A stretch of DNA of 64,000 nt. Source: Apus apus (taxonomy: Eukaryota > Chordata > Aves > Apodiformes > Apodidae). Of this stretch, positions 11,623-64,000 are shown piece after piece. Positions within the stretch are counted from its first letter, which is position 1; every line of letters begins with the position of its first letter. The DNA is taken from NCBI RefSeq assembly GCF_020740795.1, contig NC_067282.1, positions 145,810,858-145,874,857 on the forward strand, given 5' to 3'. Below the pieces are notes generated by a model that was not told where the DNA came from, did not search any database, and worked only from the letters and a program-made list of their open reading frames with translations. The position numbers were made by a program, and so were the translations under genes.

Positions 11623-12367
11623 TGTCCTGGTCTGAGCCAGGATGAAGCAAATTTTTATTTTACTGATTTTTTTACATTCAATGAACTGTCTTTTAAGCAG
11701 CACACTTGCTGAAAGTAGCAGCAAGTTTTCCAGCTGGTGGACTGATAAGCCTTGAATGTTTATAGATATTGCTGAGAGATCAAGGACAGTTTCCTCTGCT
11801 TGTTGGATTTGCTAAAGGAGCAGAAGAGTCACGTCTACAACACTCCCACGGGGAGGAGGAGACTAGACAGACAGCAAAATTGGCTAACCAAAATATTCCA
11901 TCTGTATTTATACGTCACACGGTATAAATTCAGAGATCACAAAAGTCAAGTCCCTCTTCCCTTTCATCCACAGCTGGTGTCCAGCAAGGACTCTGTCTAT
12001 CCATCCCTAGGCCCATGTGTTACTGACCCTCAGAACTCTTCCCTCAGCTCCTGTCTGCTCTGCCACTATCTCCACAGTGGTCTGGGACATTTCTGAACTG
12101 TTCACAGCTCAGAAGATGCTGTGAGAGTTGCTGGAGGGGTGGGGGAGGAGAGGTGATAGGGCTTTTGCACATTCCTGAACCTATTTGTATATAATTGTGC
12201 ATGTTTTCTATTGTCATCACTATCTAATTAAAGCTGTCTAGTTTAGTTTTCAATCTGGAAGTCTCTCTCCTTATTCTCTCTCTCCTTTCCCTACCTGAGT
12301 GGTAGAGGGAGGGGATCAAGAGCTGTTGTCATTGGTTTAATTGCTGATCCTGAGTCAAACTGTGACA
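11623..12367 (+). mobile_element. Solo LTR of an endogenous retrovirus, 745 bp
   Basis: The element starts TGTCCTGG and ends TGTGACA, giving the TG...CA ends of an LTR with a short inverted terminal repeat (TGTC/GACA). It is flanked by AACCG on the left and AACGG on the right, a 5-bp target duplication with one change. A TATAAA lies at 11933 and ATTAAA at 12227, in the order expected for U3-R-U5. No internal retroviral genes are attached, so it is a solo LTR left by recombination. Assignment to an avian ERVL-like group is by memory of similar ends and is less certain. Confidence 0.75.
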
Positions 12368-15300
12368 AACGGTTTGATTCTAAAGGTTCTGGTACAATTC
12401 CTTGGGATTAGATCCTGGAAACAAAGTCCTTCAAGGGAACATTGTCTGTTCCTCCTCTTGTTACTGACGTGTGTAAGAGCAGAAGCTCTTTCTGTTTAAC
12501 ATCTACAGTCAGCATTATTTTTCTAAACTTTCCAAGCAACAATGGAAAACTCAAAGGTTCTAATAATTATTATTTTTTTTAAAGGCTTTATTAGGCTTAT
12601 AAGAGGAAGCAGAAATTAAAACAATACCCTTATCATAAATCCTAGAGTTAAAACTTAAATTATGTGTGTAGGTCAGATACTTAGAATCGGTCTTTCTGTG
12701 CCTACTCAGCTGGGTTAGCATAAAGAAAGGCATTTTTGTCTTTTCACATCTTTCTCTTCCTTACTTTTCCTTGTGCTTTTCTTCAAGTATAATAATTATA
12801 TGTCTTGAGTACAGAGCAGAAGGAACAGACATGAAACCATCTGAAAGAATTTGCTTGTGAAGGCTCAGTCACAGTAAAGCACAGCTACAATGTGTCCAAG
12901 TGTTGAGCGTAGCTGTCGACAGATATTAGAGGGACATCACTGCCATGCTGGCTGAGGAACTGCTTAGGGTTGTCTAAAGGAATAAATACAAAATCAACAG
13001 GATAATGATCATGACATTGAAGTGTCTTTATACATACTGCATTGAATTGTTCTGGGTGGAATACTGTGGAAAATTCCACAAAGTGAAATATTTAGAAAAC
13101 TGAGAATATTCCCAAGAAGTGGGTTTGGCTTCTGTTGCCTGAGCCAGACAAAGCTAGTCTGAGCTAAGTATTATACAAAGCACAGCACTAAGACCACTTA
13201 TGTCCTGGAACAGGAGAAGGCAAACTGGATGACCTCATACATTGTATCATATCATAGCTAGGTCTATGAAAACAAATCTCACCAAGAGCTAAGAAAGGAT
13301 TTTCATATCCATTAGGTTTTCTGTCTATGCTTGAAAGTACTTTACTTCATCCCAGAACTCACAAAGTTGTGTGTAAATATTTCATGGAGTTCAGAGGGTC
13401 TCTCCCATTTTGGCTGTTGTTTCTGTGGGTCTGATGTTTGTTTTATGGGCTCTTTCAGTAAATAGGCTTATAATGGTATTAGAAGCAAAATCCACCTGAG
13501 GTGCAGGTAGTCTAAAAACCATTCTACTGCTACATGCAATTGTGTGCTCCTGCAAATACGTGCTTGCAAAGGCACCACATTTCTCAGTTTCCACTACAGT
13601 CTTGGCTGGATAAAAGTTAATAAGTTGACTTGGTCCCCAGCTTTCAAAAGTGGATGTCTAAAATGCTGCTCCTGATTCAAGCACCTACAGAAGTGGTCGG
13701 TGTGAATATTGAGTATCATCAGCTGGTATGAATGAGACCTCTGAATACCGGCTTGGTAAATCCTATGCCAGCACAGAGGGTTGTAGCCCCCTTTAGCTTT
13801 TGACTGATAGTGGTCTCCTCAGGACAGGACTGATCAGACAGCATCTCTCCAGAGGCTCTGTCACATCTGTGCATGCAATATCTGCTTCCCCAGTGATACT
13901 CAGTGATGATGAGAGTACATATTAGGCTGTCTGGGTACCATGCATTGGTTCCTGTAGAGAAGTGAGTTGCAGGTGGCTTAAGGAAAGGCTCATCCACTGA
14001 GCCATTGCAGAGGTACAGCTGAAGTGTGCTGTCCTGACATCTGGGTGATGCTATCTGACAACCAGCAGCTATTATGGACAAGGTGCAACATTTCTAATTT
14101 CTATACTTGTATGTGAACTAGCCTGTGTGACAAGCAGCATAAAAACTGCTTCTCAGAATGTTTCTGGGAGAGTAGCAGGCAGTGACAGAGATGAACTACA
14201 AGGTGTGAGGGTATTGCATTCAGTATTGAGCTGGCTAGGTAACAGATAAATTTATTATATGTTTTGGGGTTTTTTAAATTCTCTCTAAGCTGATATTTTA
14301 AAGCGTGGGGGTTTTAAAGTTTTTTTTTAACAGTTTATGCTGGCTTTTTATTTAAGTAGAAGGTACATGACTGATGTTTCAGCTGATATTACATAGTATT
14401 ACATTTTGGTTGTAGGCCTGGGAGCGCTTAAATAAAGACTCCAACTTGAAGCAGTATTCAGCTGGCTTGCCCAAACTGGCACTTTTATACCAGGAAGGAG
14501 CCCATGAATGAGGCAATGCAGATGCCACCTAGACAGATGACATTTCTTGTTTCAGGGGATGGGAGGCAATTGATACACTGGCTGCATGTGAGGCAGCATG
14601 TGTTATTTCTTGGCTGTCTGTCTTGGGTCTGTTTGGTGCAACTGATGTACAAGTAAGCTTTGTTCACAAGCTCTAGACTTCACAAATGCTTTTTGAATGA
14701 ACAGCATAAATAAGTATTAATTAGGCTAGGGAATGTCAGAGTTATTACTGTCAACTGGAAAGTAACACTGCGGCCTCTTTATGGCTTTTACACCTAGTCA
14801 TTTTACACCTGCGATGTTTGCCAAATACCTGACACCAATACAGTCAACAGTGTGATGTGTCTCTGTAGTTTCAAACTGAAGTTGTCTTATATCACCATCA
14901 AATTTATTAATAAACATTAATGCCCTCTGAGGACAGATAGTAGGGTATTGACTAGGCATGCAAATCACTTAAAAAAAAAAATAAAAAAAATTAGGACCTA
15001 AGCTTGAGCCTTTCAGAATTCCCCTAGAGGGGGGCAACAGAAATTGTGCTCATTTACCAAAACAAATGTGTCTTCTAGAGAGAGAAGGAATAACGGTGTT
15101 CAAGGGCCATTAGCATGACTGCAAGCATCGAGCCATCCATGGCATTAAAAATATTGAGAGGCCATTCATTGATCTCTGCACCAGAACTGTTGCCTTTGGC
15201 TAAGTGCATATTAACAGGAATGATGAGAATATACAACATGGTTTGGAGTCTGTCTGAATTCCCACGTTTGGCAGGCAGTTTGCCTCTTGAAGAGACACTA

Positions 15301-16584
15301 AATGTCTGTAGGGCTTGTGTTGTCTTGGTGGTAGCAAGGATTAAAAGACTAGGATGGGCTGTGAACTGTGATACTGACTCTGTCAGCAAAAGACACATGT
15401 TTAAAAACAGAATATGTGTGTATGTATATTACAATATAAGCATTAATTTTTAAAGGTTATCCATTCTATTTGACCTATCACTGATAAACAGTAAGTCTTA
15501 AAACTTCGGCAACATGGGGTATGGCCCTGAAATAACAGTATTGGTCATATTATCTCTATTCCATGTCAAAGCTGTGGTTTCTGTATTTTATTTGTGTTAT
15601 CAATTCAGCCTTTTTGGACTCTTGAAGTTTCCTTACTCCAGGCCAATACCAACCCTAATGGACTTTTTCTGCTCAGTAAAGAGGCTAAAAACTGAAAGGT
15701 GCAGTTGCTGCCTAAACTGTTATTAGATCAGAGATGTAGAGAGTTACCAACCCATCTGTAAAGTGCTGCAGAATCAAATTACAGCAGGTATTCAGGCCAG
15801 AGGAAGCTCAGCTAGCCTGGATATTATGAAGGAAAATCCTGAGACTGGAGCATAATTGAACAGTAATTTTCTGAATGGCAAGATAATTTATTTGAGGTGA
15901 TATCCTTTCCTGCCCTTTCTTGCAACTGACTCAATCATGTTAGTGCTTTTGTGCCTAAACAGGATGGGTTTGAGTTATGAAATACAATTGTTCACAGTGG
16001 AATAATAATGCAAGGCATCTAAAACTACTTAGTTCTTAAAGCTGATCAGTTTATCACTATCCAACATAAGGGACTCGGAAGTCACATATCCGAACAAGCT
16101 GAATGTGTTAAAGTAATGATGAGGGATGCTAAGGTAACAGGAAGGTCATGACTTATTCTGTCAAATGTGAGATTTGCTCCTGGTTTCAGTCAAGCATGTC
16201 AGGCAGGAAAATCAATTCTCCTTACTCCTTCATTTCCCTATTTTCATCTGCTTTTCATTTCGTAGAACAGCTGCACCTTCTTCTCTACTGACTACTTCCA
16301 CTATTTTCTCTCTCCATCTAATCCTCTGTCCCATCCCTCCCCCTCCTTTTCCCCTGGTTGCTGCTTCTGATCTCTAAATAGTGGTTTCAGGGCTCATGTT
16401 CTCTCTTGATGGTTCGTTATGTGCCACATTCATGCCACTTATATGCACAGATTTATGCTACTGTTCAATAAAACTTGTAGTTTTCTCAGCTTCTCACACT
16501 CGTGCGTGAGTGCAGGCGGGAAGCCAGCGGAGAGGCAGAGCGCTGTGATGCAGCACATACATTGCCCAGCCACTACTATGGCAA

Positions 16585-16895
16585 GGAAGGAAACAGGAAA
16601 GCTGGGGAGGGACTTTCTACAAGGGCATGTAGCAAGGGGTGATGGATCAAAACTGTAAGAGGGGAGATTTATGTTAGACATTAGGAGGAGATCCTTCACT
16701 GTGAGGATGGTGAGACACGGGAACAGGCTGCCTAGTGAAGCTGTGGATGCTCCCTCCCTGGAAATGTTCAAGGGCAGGTTGGATGGGACTCTGAGCAACC
16801 TGATCTGCTAGGAGGTAGCCCTGCCCAAGCAGGGGTTTGAAACTAGATGATCTTTAAGATCCCTTCCAACCCAAACCATTCTATGATCCCACGAT
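16585..16895 (+). mobile_element. CR1 LINE 3' fragment
   Basis: Sense CR1 3' region: GGAAAGCTGGGGAGGGACTT near the start, then the end of ORF2, AACTAGATGATCTTTAAGAT and CCAACCCAAACCATTCTATG, finishing in ATTCTATG-type tail units. It is heavily 5'-truncated. Confidence 0.92.
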
Positions 16896-17594
16896 TTTGT
16901 TCTCGCAACGCTGAACAACGCGCAGGCTACAGAAGAGTCCTATATGCAAAGTCACTCCCATGTCCCAGTCCCATCACCTTTCCTGCTCCCTGCCTCCCAT
17001 ACATTGCCTCCAAAGGGAAATGTTTTGCTTTTTACTATCTGAAGGTCTGGGTTGTAGTTTCTAGAGGGAAGAGCAGCAGCTTCATAAAGAATGACTCTAA
17101 AATAAATTATGCTTGAATCAAATTAAAACTATGTAAATATTTTCAATATCATTACAAGAAAATCCAAAATATGTTATTATTTAGATATAAAAAGATATTC
17201 AAAGTTTGTTAGATTGACATTGCTTTTAATGGTAGAATGAAAAATAAGTTAACAACCAGGTGGATTCACATTTTCTTCTTCTTTCCCTGCCTCCTTCCTT
17301 CTCCAAGTCTCCACCCATCCTCATCACTTCTGCTTGTGCATTTAACTCAAAGGCAAAGAGCTACCAAGTCTCCATCAAATGAAAACATAGATGGATGATT
17401 GTTCAGCTGCCAAGTTCAAATCACCACCAGAGTATTACCTCATTTCTCACTGCAGGTATGAATATTTCATTTTCATCTGTGTCCCAGAATGGTAAATCTT
17501 CTGAACTAGAAGTTCTCAGAAAGATACCAAAAGAAAAAATACATATGATCTGTACAGGAATAGTGTTTGGGTTTGGGTTTGGTTTGTTGGTTTG

Positions 17595-17648
17595 TTTTTT
17601 TTTTTTTTAAATAAATTATGCTTTTAAAAAAAAAAAAAAAAAAAAAAA
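17595..17648. repeat. T14 - AATAAATTATGC - A23 low-complexity pair
   Basis: A run of 14 T (17595-17608) and a run of 23 A (17626-17648) face each other across a 17-nt spacer that contains AATAAA at 17610. They could fold as a hairpin, or the A run could be the tail of a retroposed RNA. I see no recognisable gene copy upstream. Confidence 0.8.
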
Positions 17649-17710
17649 GTGCCGTGCTTTCTCTATTGCCTCTCATTGGAACAGACAGCAATCCTTAGAA
17701 ATATGAAAAG

Positions 17711-17820
17711 ATCACAGAATCATACAATGGTTTGAGTTGGAAGAAACCTTGAAGATCATCTAGTTGCAACCCCCCTGCAAGGGCAGGGACACCTCCCACT
17801 AGATCAGGTTGCTCAAAGCC
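17711..17820 (-). mobile_element. Short CR1 LINE 3' end
   Basis: Only the last ~110 bp of CR1 is present in antisense: ATCACAGAATCATACAATGG through CTCCCACTAGATCAGGTTGC. It is followed shortly by an A-rich tract (17853-17883). Confidence 0.9.
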
Positions 17821-18604
17821 ATGAGATAATACACCTATATAAAGGTGCTAAAGAGAAAAAAAAAAAAAAAAAAGAAAAAAAGAAATCTGGGTTCTTTCCT
17901 CAAAAAATATCTTCAACATTATTTTTCTGGAGAGAAAAGTAATTTTTTTAAGTCCTTGCTACTGTGACTACTAATCAGAAAATTACTGAACTCTGGACAA
18001 GAGCCTAATTTTTGTTCTGCTTCACGTTTTCTTACCAAGATAACAGGGAATATGACTGTTGTCATTAGTATGTGTTCCATCAACATCTTCATTTCTGCTG
18101 TTCAGACTGAGGATTAATCTGATATATAAACAGTATCATTACCTTAGATACCTAGATGAAGCTGTGCACTTGCACTTCATATTACAGCACTTGAGAGGAA
18201 CAGGTATATGTTAACCTACCTTAGAAGATCTGCAATTTTTTTCTTATGGTGCAGAATTTATTCTGTCATTTTCAAATGTATACGGGCCAAGTGCAAATGC
18301 TACAAGGCATGGGACAAATACTGTCTTTTCAGCATGTGAAAAGGATAAACAGTTTTGGACAAATTTAAGTGCACTTTAGACATCCAGAGTTTAAGGCGTG
18401 TTGAATTTTCACACCACTCAAAAAACCCCAACAGTTTCTACTATCATACCAATATGCAAATTCTCTAATTTTTTTTTTACTAAGAAACTAGAAGGCTGGG
18501 GGTTTTTTACATACTTTCTTCTACTGAAAGAATATCATAAATGAGACCAATAGTAGATGTCATCTTATCTCTCTTTTGGAGCGCCCCATTGAGATTAATT
18601 ATTT

Positions 18605-18616
18605 GGGGGGGGGGGG
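18605..18616. repeat. G12 homopolymer
   Basis: Twelve consecutive G in an otherwise AT-rich intergenic stretch. Confidence 0.9.
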
Positions 18617-21182
18617 CAGAAAGGATGTGTTCAAATGCTCACAATGAGACAGTTGCTGTCAGGTAGCCATATAAATTTTTTTACTGACTCATTAAAACAT
18701 TGTTCTCAGGAAGATCAGGTGGTGATTAGATCAGACAAATGTTCAGGTAGTGGGCAATCTTCCTGAAGTGTCTTTAAGAGCTGAAATTTTTTTCTGATCT
18801 GAATTTAAATGAAAAAAAAAAAATTCTGAAGAGGATCAAAACCCAATGTATAATTAAGAGTTTGATGGGACGTGGCATGTTTTGTATTTACAAGTATGCA
18901 TCATCTGCTGCAATACCAGATAAACTGGCTGTGCTGCATTGTAGGAATCAACCAGCCAGTGCCCTGAGTGGCCTCCAGGTTTGGTGGCAGAAACCAGCCT
19001 TTCCCACTGAGGCTGTAAATTTGATTTTGACCTACGGTGATAATGAAAGCTCATCTCTGTAAAAGCCATTGATGACATCAATTATCAGCAGATAGGATTT
19101 CATATCACCTAGAAATAATTACAGTTATTAATGGTTTATCTGCCGTCGTGAGGGATTAAGCAGAGCAACCAAAGTTACCACCATGTGAAGTAGTAGGAAA
19201 TTCCATTTATCACTAGGTATGGATTCCCCTAAACAAAGGGAAAGCATAGCATATATAGTAGATTTCTGTCTCTTTCCTACACATCTATATTTTTAAATAG
19301 TATTATGTTCTTTATTTTAGTTGGAATGCTGCATTTTTATTTCATGGTAATTCTGCTGTGTTACCAGTTCTGGTCATCAGTTGTCAATATTAGGGTTTAG
19401 AATTGCAAGTCTTCAAGTGGTACATCAAATGTAATAAGAAGGTCTAGCAAATATATTTTATGTGGATGCAAATCTTCTGAAAAAAATTAGAAATTTAGGA
19501 ACAAAGGCACGTAAGATTACTAAAAGCAGTGGGAACAGTATTACAGGTTACAGATTGATAGCAGCCTATTCATTCTACTGCTAGATTTATGCCCTGGATA
19601 TAAATTGCTTGGGGAATAAATCAAGGGCTATGACTATGTTCCGTACATTGAGACTAAATTATCCCTTGGTACCAATTTCATTGAAACAAGTGGACTTACT
19701 CTGTTAGTTAACCCATATTCCTCTGTTGGCTTTTCCACAACAGGTGGTGTGCTGGGAGAGTCACCTCACATTACCTCTGCCACGTTTTCATTCAAGGATC
19801 AGGGAAATTTGTCCCAGCGTTTAGTCTCTCAGCATGTGTGCTATTTTCCAGTGTCTGTGTGCATTTTTCACTACCATTACACATTCCCATCGCATAGCAG
19901 GAATTGCTGGTAATTATCCTCTTCATTAAAGCGCCTATTAGAGAAAAATTTCTAAACTTGGTGCACTGCTTAGTTTGAACATTTGATTCTTACATATTTG
20001 TGCAGCCTTTTTCTTGACTGCACTGCAGGCCGCCAGTTGTAGGAAAACATAGGCTTCTACCTCAGGAAAGCGTAGCTTGTCACATAATAAAATAAATTTA
20101 AATATTTTCATTTGTGTTCAGGAGGTGTTTAACATTGAGTAGCTCTCTCCAGGAAAGACCCTCAGCAAAATTAATGCCCGAAGTCCCTTCACTCTGTACC
20201 ATGGGGTCTGTTATCCCTGCCTCCATCATCTTTTTGCTGTGTCCATAGAGTAAATGACATTGCATTAATTTACCAGTTACAGCACTGCCAGTATCAAACT
20301 GAATTTGAAACCATTGTAGACACAGTGGCCCTAAAGTGAAAGGTGAAACATAAAACTCAAATCTATCATCAGTGTTATTACATTAAGAGGTTGTAGGGTT
20401 GTGTATTCACAACCAAAGTGAATCAAAGATAAGGGTGTTTGCACTTGCATGTTTCTACGTAGTATTTTAATTGGCTACCATAAAATGTGTCAGGTTGTGC
20501 TAGAACAGCTTTTACCTTCTCCAAAATCCTGCCCGTGTTCTGCTACATTATGCATTAAAACACCCTTGCTAATTTGGTATTTATTGTAAAGACCTTTTCA
20601 GCATGAAAGCAACTTAAACTACCTGATTTAGTGAATGTTTTGTGCTTGTAAGCTGCATTGCAGGGGCTGTGGCACACAGGGATATGACATAGGTCATTCT
20701 TTTTACTTTAAATGGGACCACTTTGGGCGAAGATGGCCAGAGGCACTGGGGACGTGGTAGGGCTGGGCTTTGCAGCACAGCACTGGCTGCTGGCTCTGGC
20801 TCCTCCTCGTTTCTGAGCTGGGGGGAAAGTCATTTCTCAATGCACCCTACCCACCACCCCGGTTCCTCTGTCATTTGCACCAGAGGACCGAAGCCCAGGG
20901 CAGGTCCCGTGTGTGAGCCCAGGTTTTTCCCTGGAAAGGCTGCTGGGGAAGTTAGTGCACTTCCCATCATACAGAGAAGGTGTGGACAGGATGGATGCTC
21001 GTATTCAGAAACTGGGATCTGCTCCCAGACCTCCAGATCGGACAAAGCTGGCCAGAGGGTAAGAGAGAGGTGTTATTGACGGGAGGGAAGGGGTCCCAAT
21101 TTCTGCTGAACTCAAGACCAGGCCTGTGTAAATAAAGCACCAGCTAGTGCCAGCTCAAGGCCTAAATGCCATCAATGAAATA

Positions 21183-21206
21183 AATAATAATAATAATAAT
21201 AATAAT
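21183..21206. repeat. (AAT)8 microsatellite
   Basis: Eight perfect AAT units lie about 800 bp upstream of the BRAF start codon, just outside the CpG island. Confidence 0.92.
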
Positions 21207-21746
21207 AAAGTAGTTTTGTCAATTCTAGCAATCAATTATTTGAGTTTTAACTAGACGAGGCACAACATTTCCAGCTAAAAACGTGATTTTTGGCAGTGTC
21301 CCCATCACTGTTGCGCGGTGCATGATCATGAAGATGTACCTCCAACCCGCACCACTCCTGTCTGACAACCGACGTCCGCCCGCCGGAGGGTCTGGCGGCC
21401 CCTCTGCTCCCCTGGCTCTCCGCCGCTCCCGCCCTGCTCCAGCACACGCTTAAGCCTAGACCCCCCTCGCTTTAACCCTGCCAGCGCCCGAGTCCCGGCT
21501 TCATCCCCCCCCGCAGCCTGCGGGGCATCCCGGGCCGCGGCTGAAGCCGCTGCTGGCACATCCCGGCGGGGCGGGCAGTGCCGGGACCCGCCCGCCAAGC
21601 CGCCCCCCGGGCCCTCAGCCGCCCCCCGGGCCCCGCCGGCCCCGCGCCTGCCTTCCCTCCCGCGCCGCCAGGGGGCGCCGGGGCGGCGGGAGGGGGCGGG
21701 GCCGCAGCCCCCGTCCGAGTTCCCAGGGCGACGGGGGGTCGCGGCG

Positions 21747-21754
21747 TGACGTCA
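21747..21754. promoter_or_regulatory. CRE palindrome 1 in the BRAF promoter
   Basis: Perfect TGACGTCA, 257 bp upstream of the BRAF ATG. It is a CREB/ATF consensus. Confidence 0.6.
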
Positions 21755-21814
21755 GGGTGTTTCCCGGCGGCGGCGGGCGGCCCATGCGCAGTGGCGGCGG
21801 CGGCGGGTCTTGGG

Positions 21815-21822
21815 TGACGTCA
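21815..21822. promoter_or_regulatory. CRE palindrome 2 in the BRAF promoter
   Basis: A second perfect TGACGTCA, 68 bp after the first, followed 19 bp later by TGACGTG. The clustering makes function more plausible than a single hit. Confidence 0.6.
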
Positions 21823-22003
21823 CGGGCCGGGCGTGACGTGCCGGTGGCGCGGGCCGCTGGGAGCGGGCCGGGAGCTGCGCTCGCCCCCCCCCCTCCCCCT
21901 TCCCTCCCCCCTCCCTCCCACTACGGGTCGCGGCTGGGGGCGTCCCGGCGGCGGGACGCGGCCCCCCCCCTCCCCCTCCCTCGCCCCGGCGCCGCGATCC
22001 AAG

Positions 22004-64000
<41,997 letters not shown>

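Larger units (their letters stand above)
7226..21339. other. Intergenic region between MRPS33 and BRAF
   Basis: About 14 kb separates the end of MRPS33 from the BRAF CpG island. It contains three CR1 fragments, a 745-bp solo LTR and several simple repeats, all listed separately. The open frames here are short, often lack an ATG start, and resemble no family I know. I see no gene in 7226-9811, 10441-11622, 12368-16584 or 17821-21339. Confidence 0.7.

Overview
This window is vertebrate nuclear DNA and almost certainly comes from a bird. The evidence is spliced genes with GT-AG introns, CpG-island promoters, at least eleven fragments of the CR1 LINE family (with the ATTCTATG-type 3' tails typical of birds and other sauropsids), and a few solo LTRs of endogenous retroviral type. 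I see no bacterial operons, phage, CRISPR or plasmid features. The species cannot be named from the sequence alone.

Two protein-coding genes can be recognised with confidence, both on the + strand. The first is MRPS33, which encodes the mitochondrial small-subunit ribosomal protein mS33. It has a CpG-island promoter at about 130-930, coding exons at 3555-3769 and 6423-6528, and poly(A) signals at 6797 and 7198. The second is BRAF, which encodes the RAF-family Ser/Thr kinase B-Raf. Its CpG-island promoter lies at about 21340-22830, and the first four coding exons are in the window: 22004-22138, 36350-36451, 48089-48352 and 63493-63596. Only the N-terminal ~201 residues are encoded here: the variable N-terminus, the BRAF-specific region, and the first two thirds of the Ras-binding domain. 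The cysteine-rich domain and the kinase domain lie beyond the right edge. The pair MRPS33-BRAF in the same orientation matches the human 7q34 order from general knowledge.

Layout: 1-930 promoter/CpG island of MRPS33; 930-3513 its first intron, with one CR1; 3514-7225 the rest of MRPS33, with a 940-bp CR1 in its second intron; 7226-21340 intergenic, with three CR1 fragments, a 745-bp solo LTR with near-perfect target duplication, and simple repeats; 21340-22830 BRAF promoter and exon 1; 22830-64000 BRAF introns 1-4 and exons 2-4, with six CR1 fragments, LTR pieces and several perfect short hairpins.

I found no convincing unknown gene system. The observations most worth checking are a 99-nt, frame-preserving cassette-exon candidate in BRAF intron 1; two closely similar CR1 copies in direct orientation flanking BRAF exon 3; an overlapping upstream ORF at the MRPS33 start; full CRE palindromes in both promoters; and several perfect inverted repeats inside BRAF introns.
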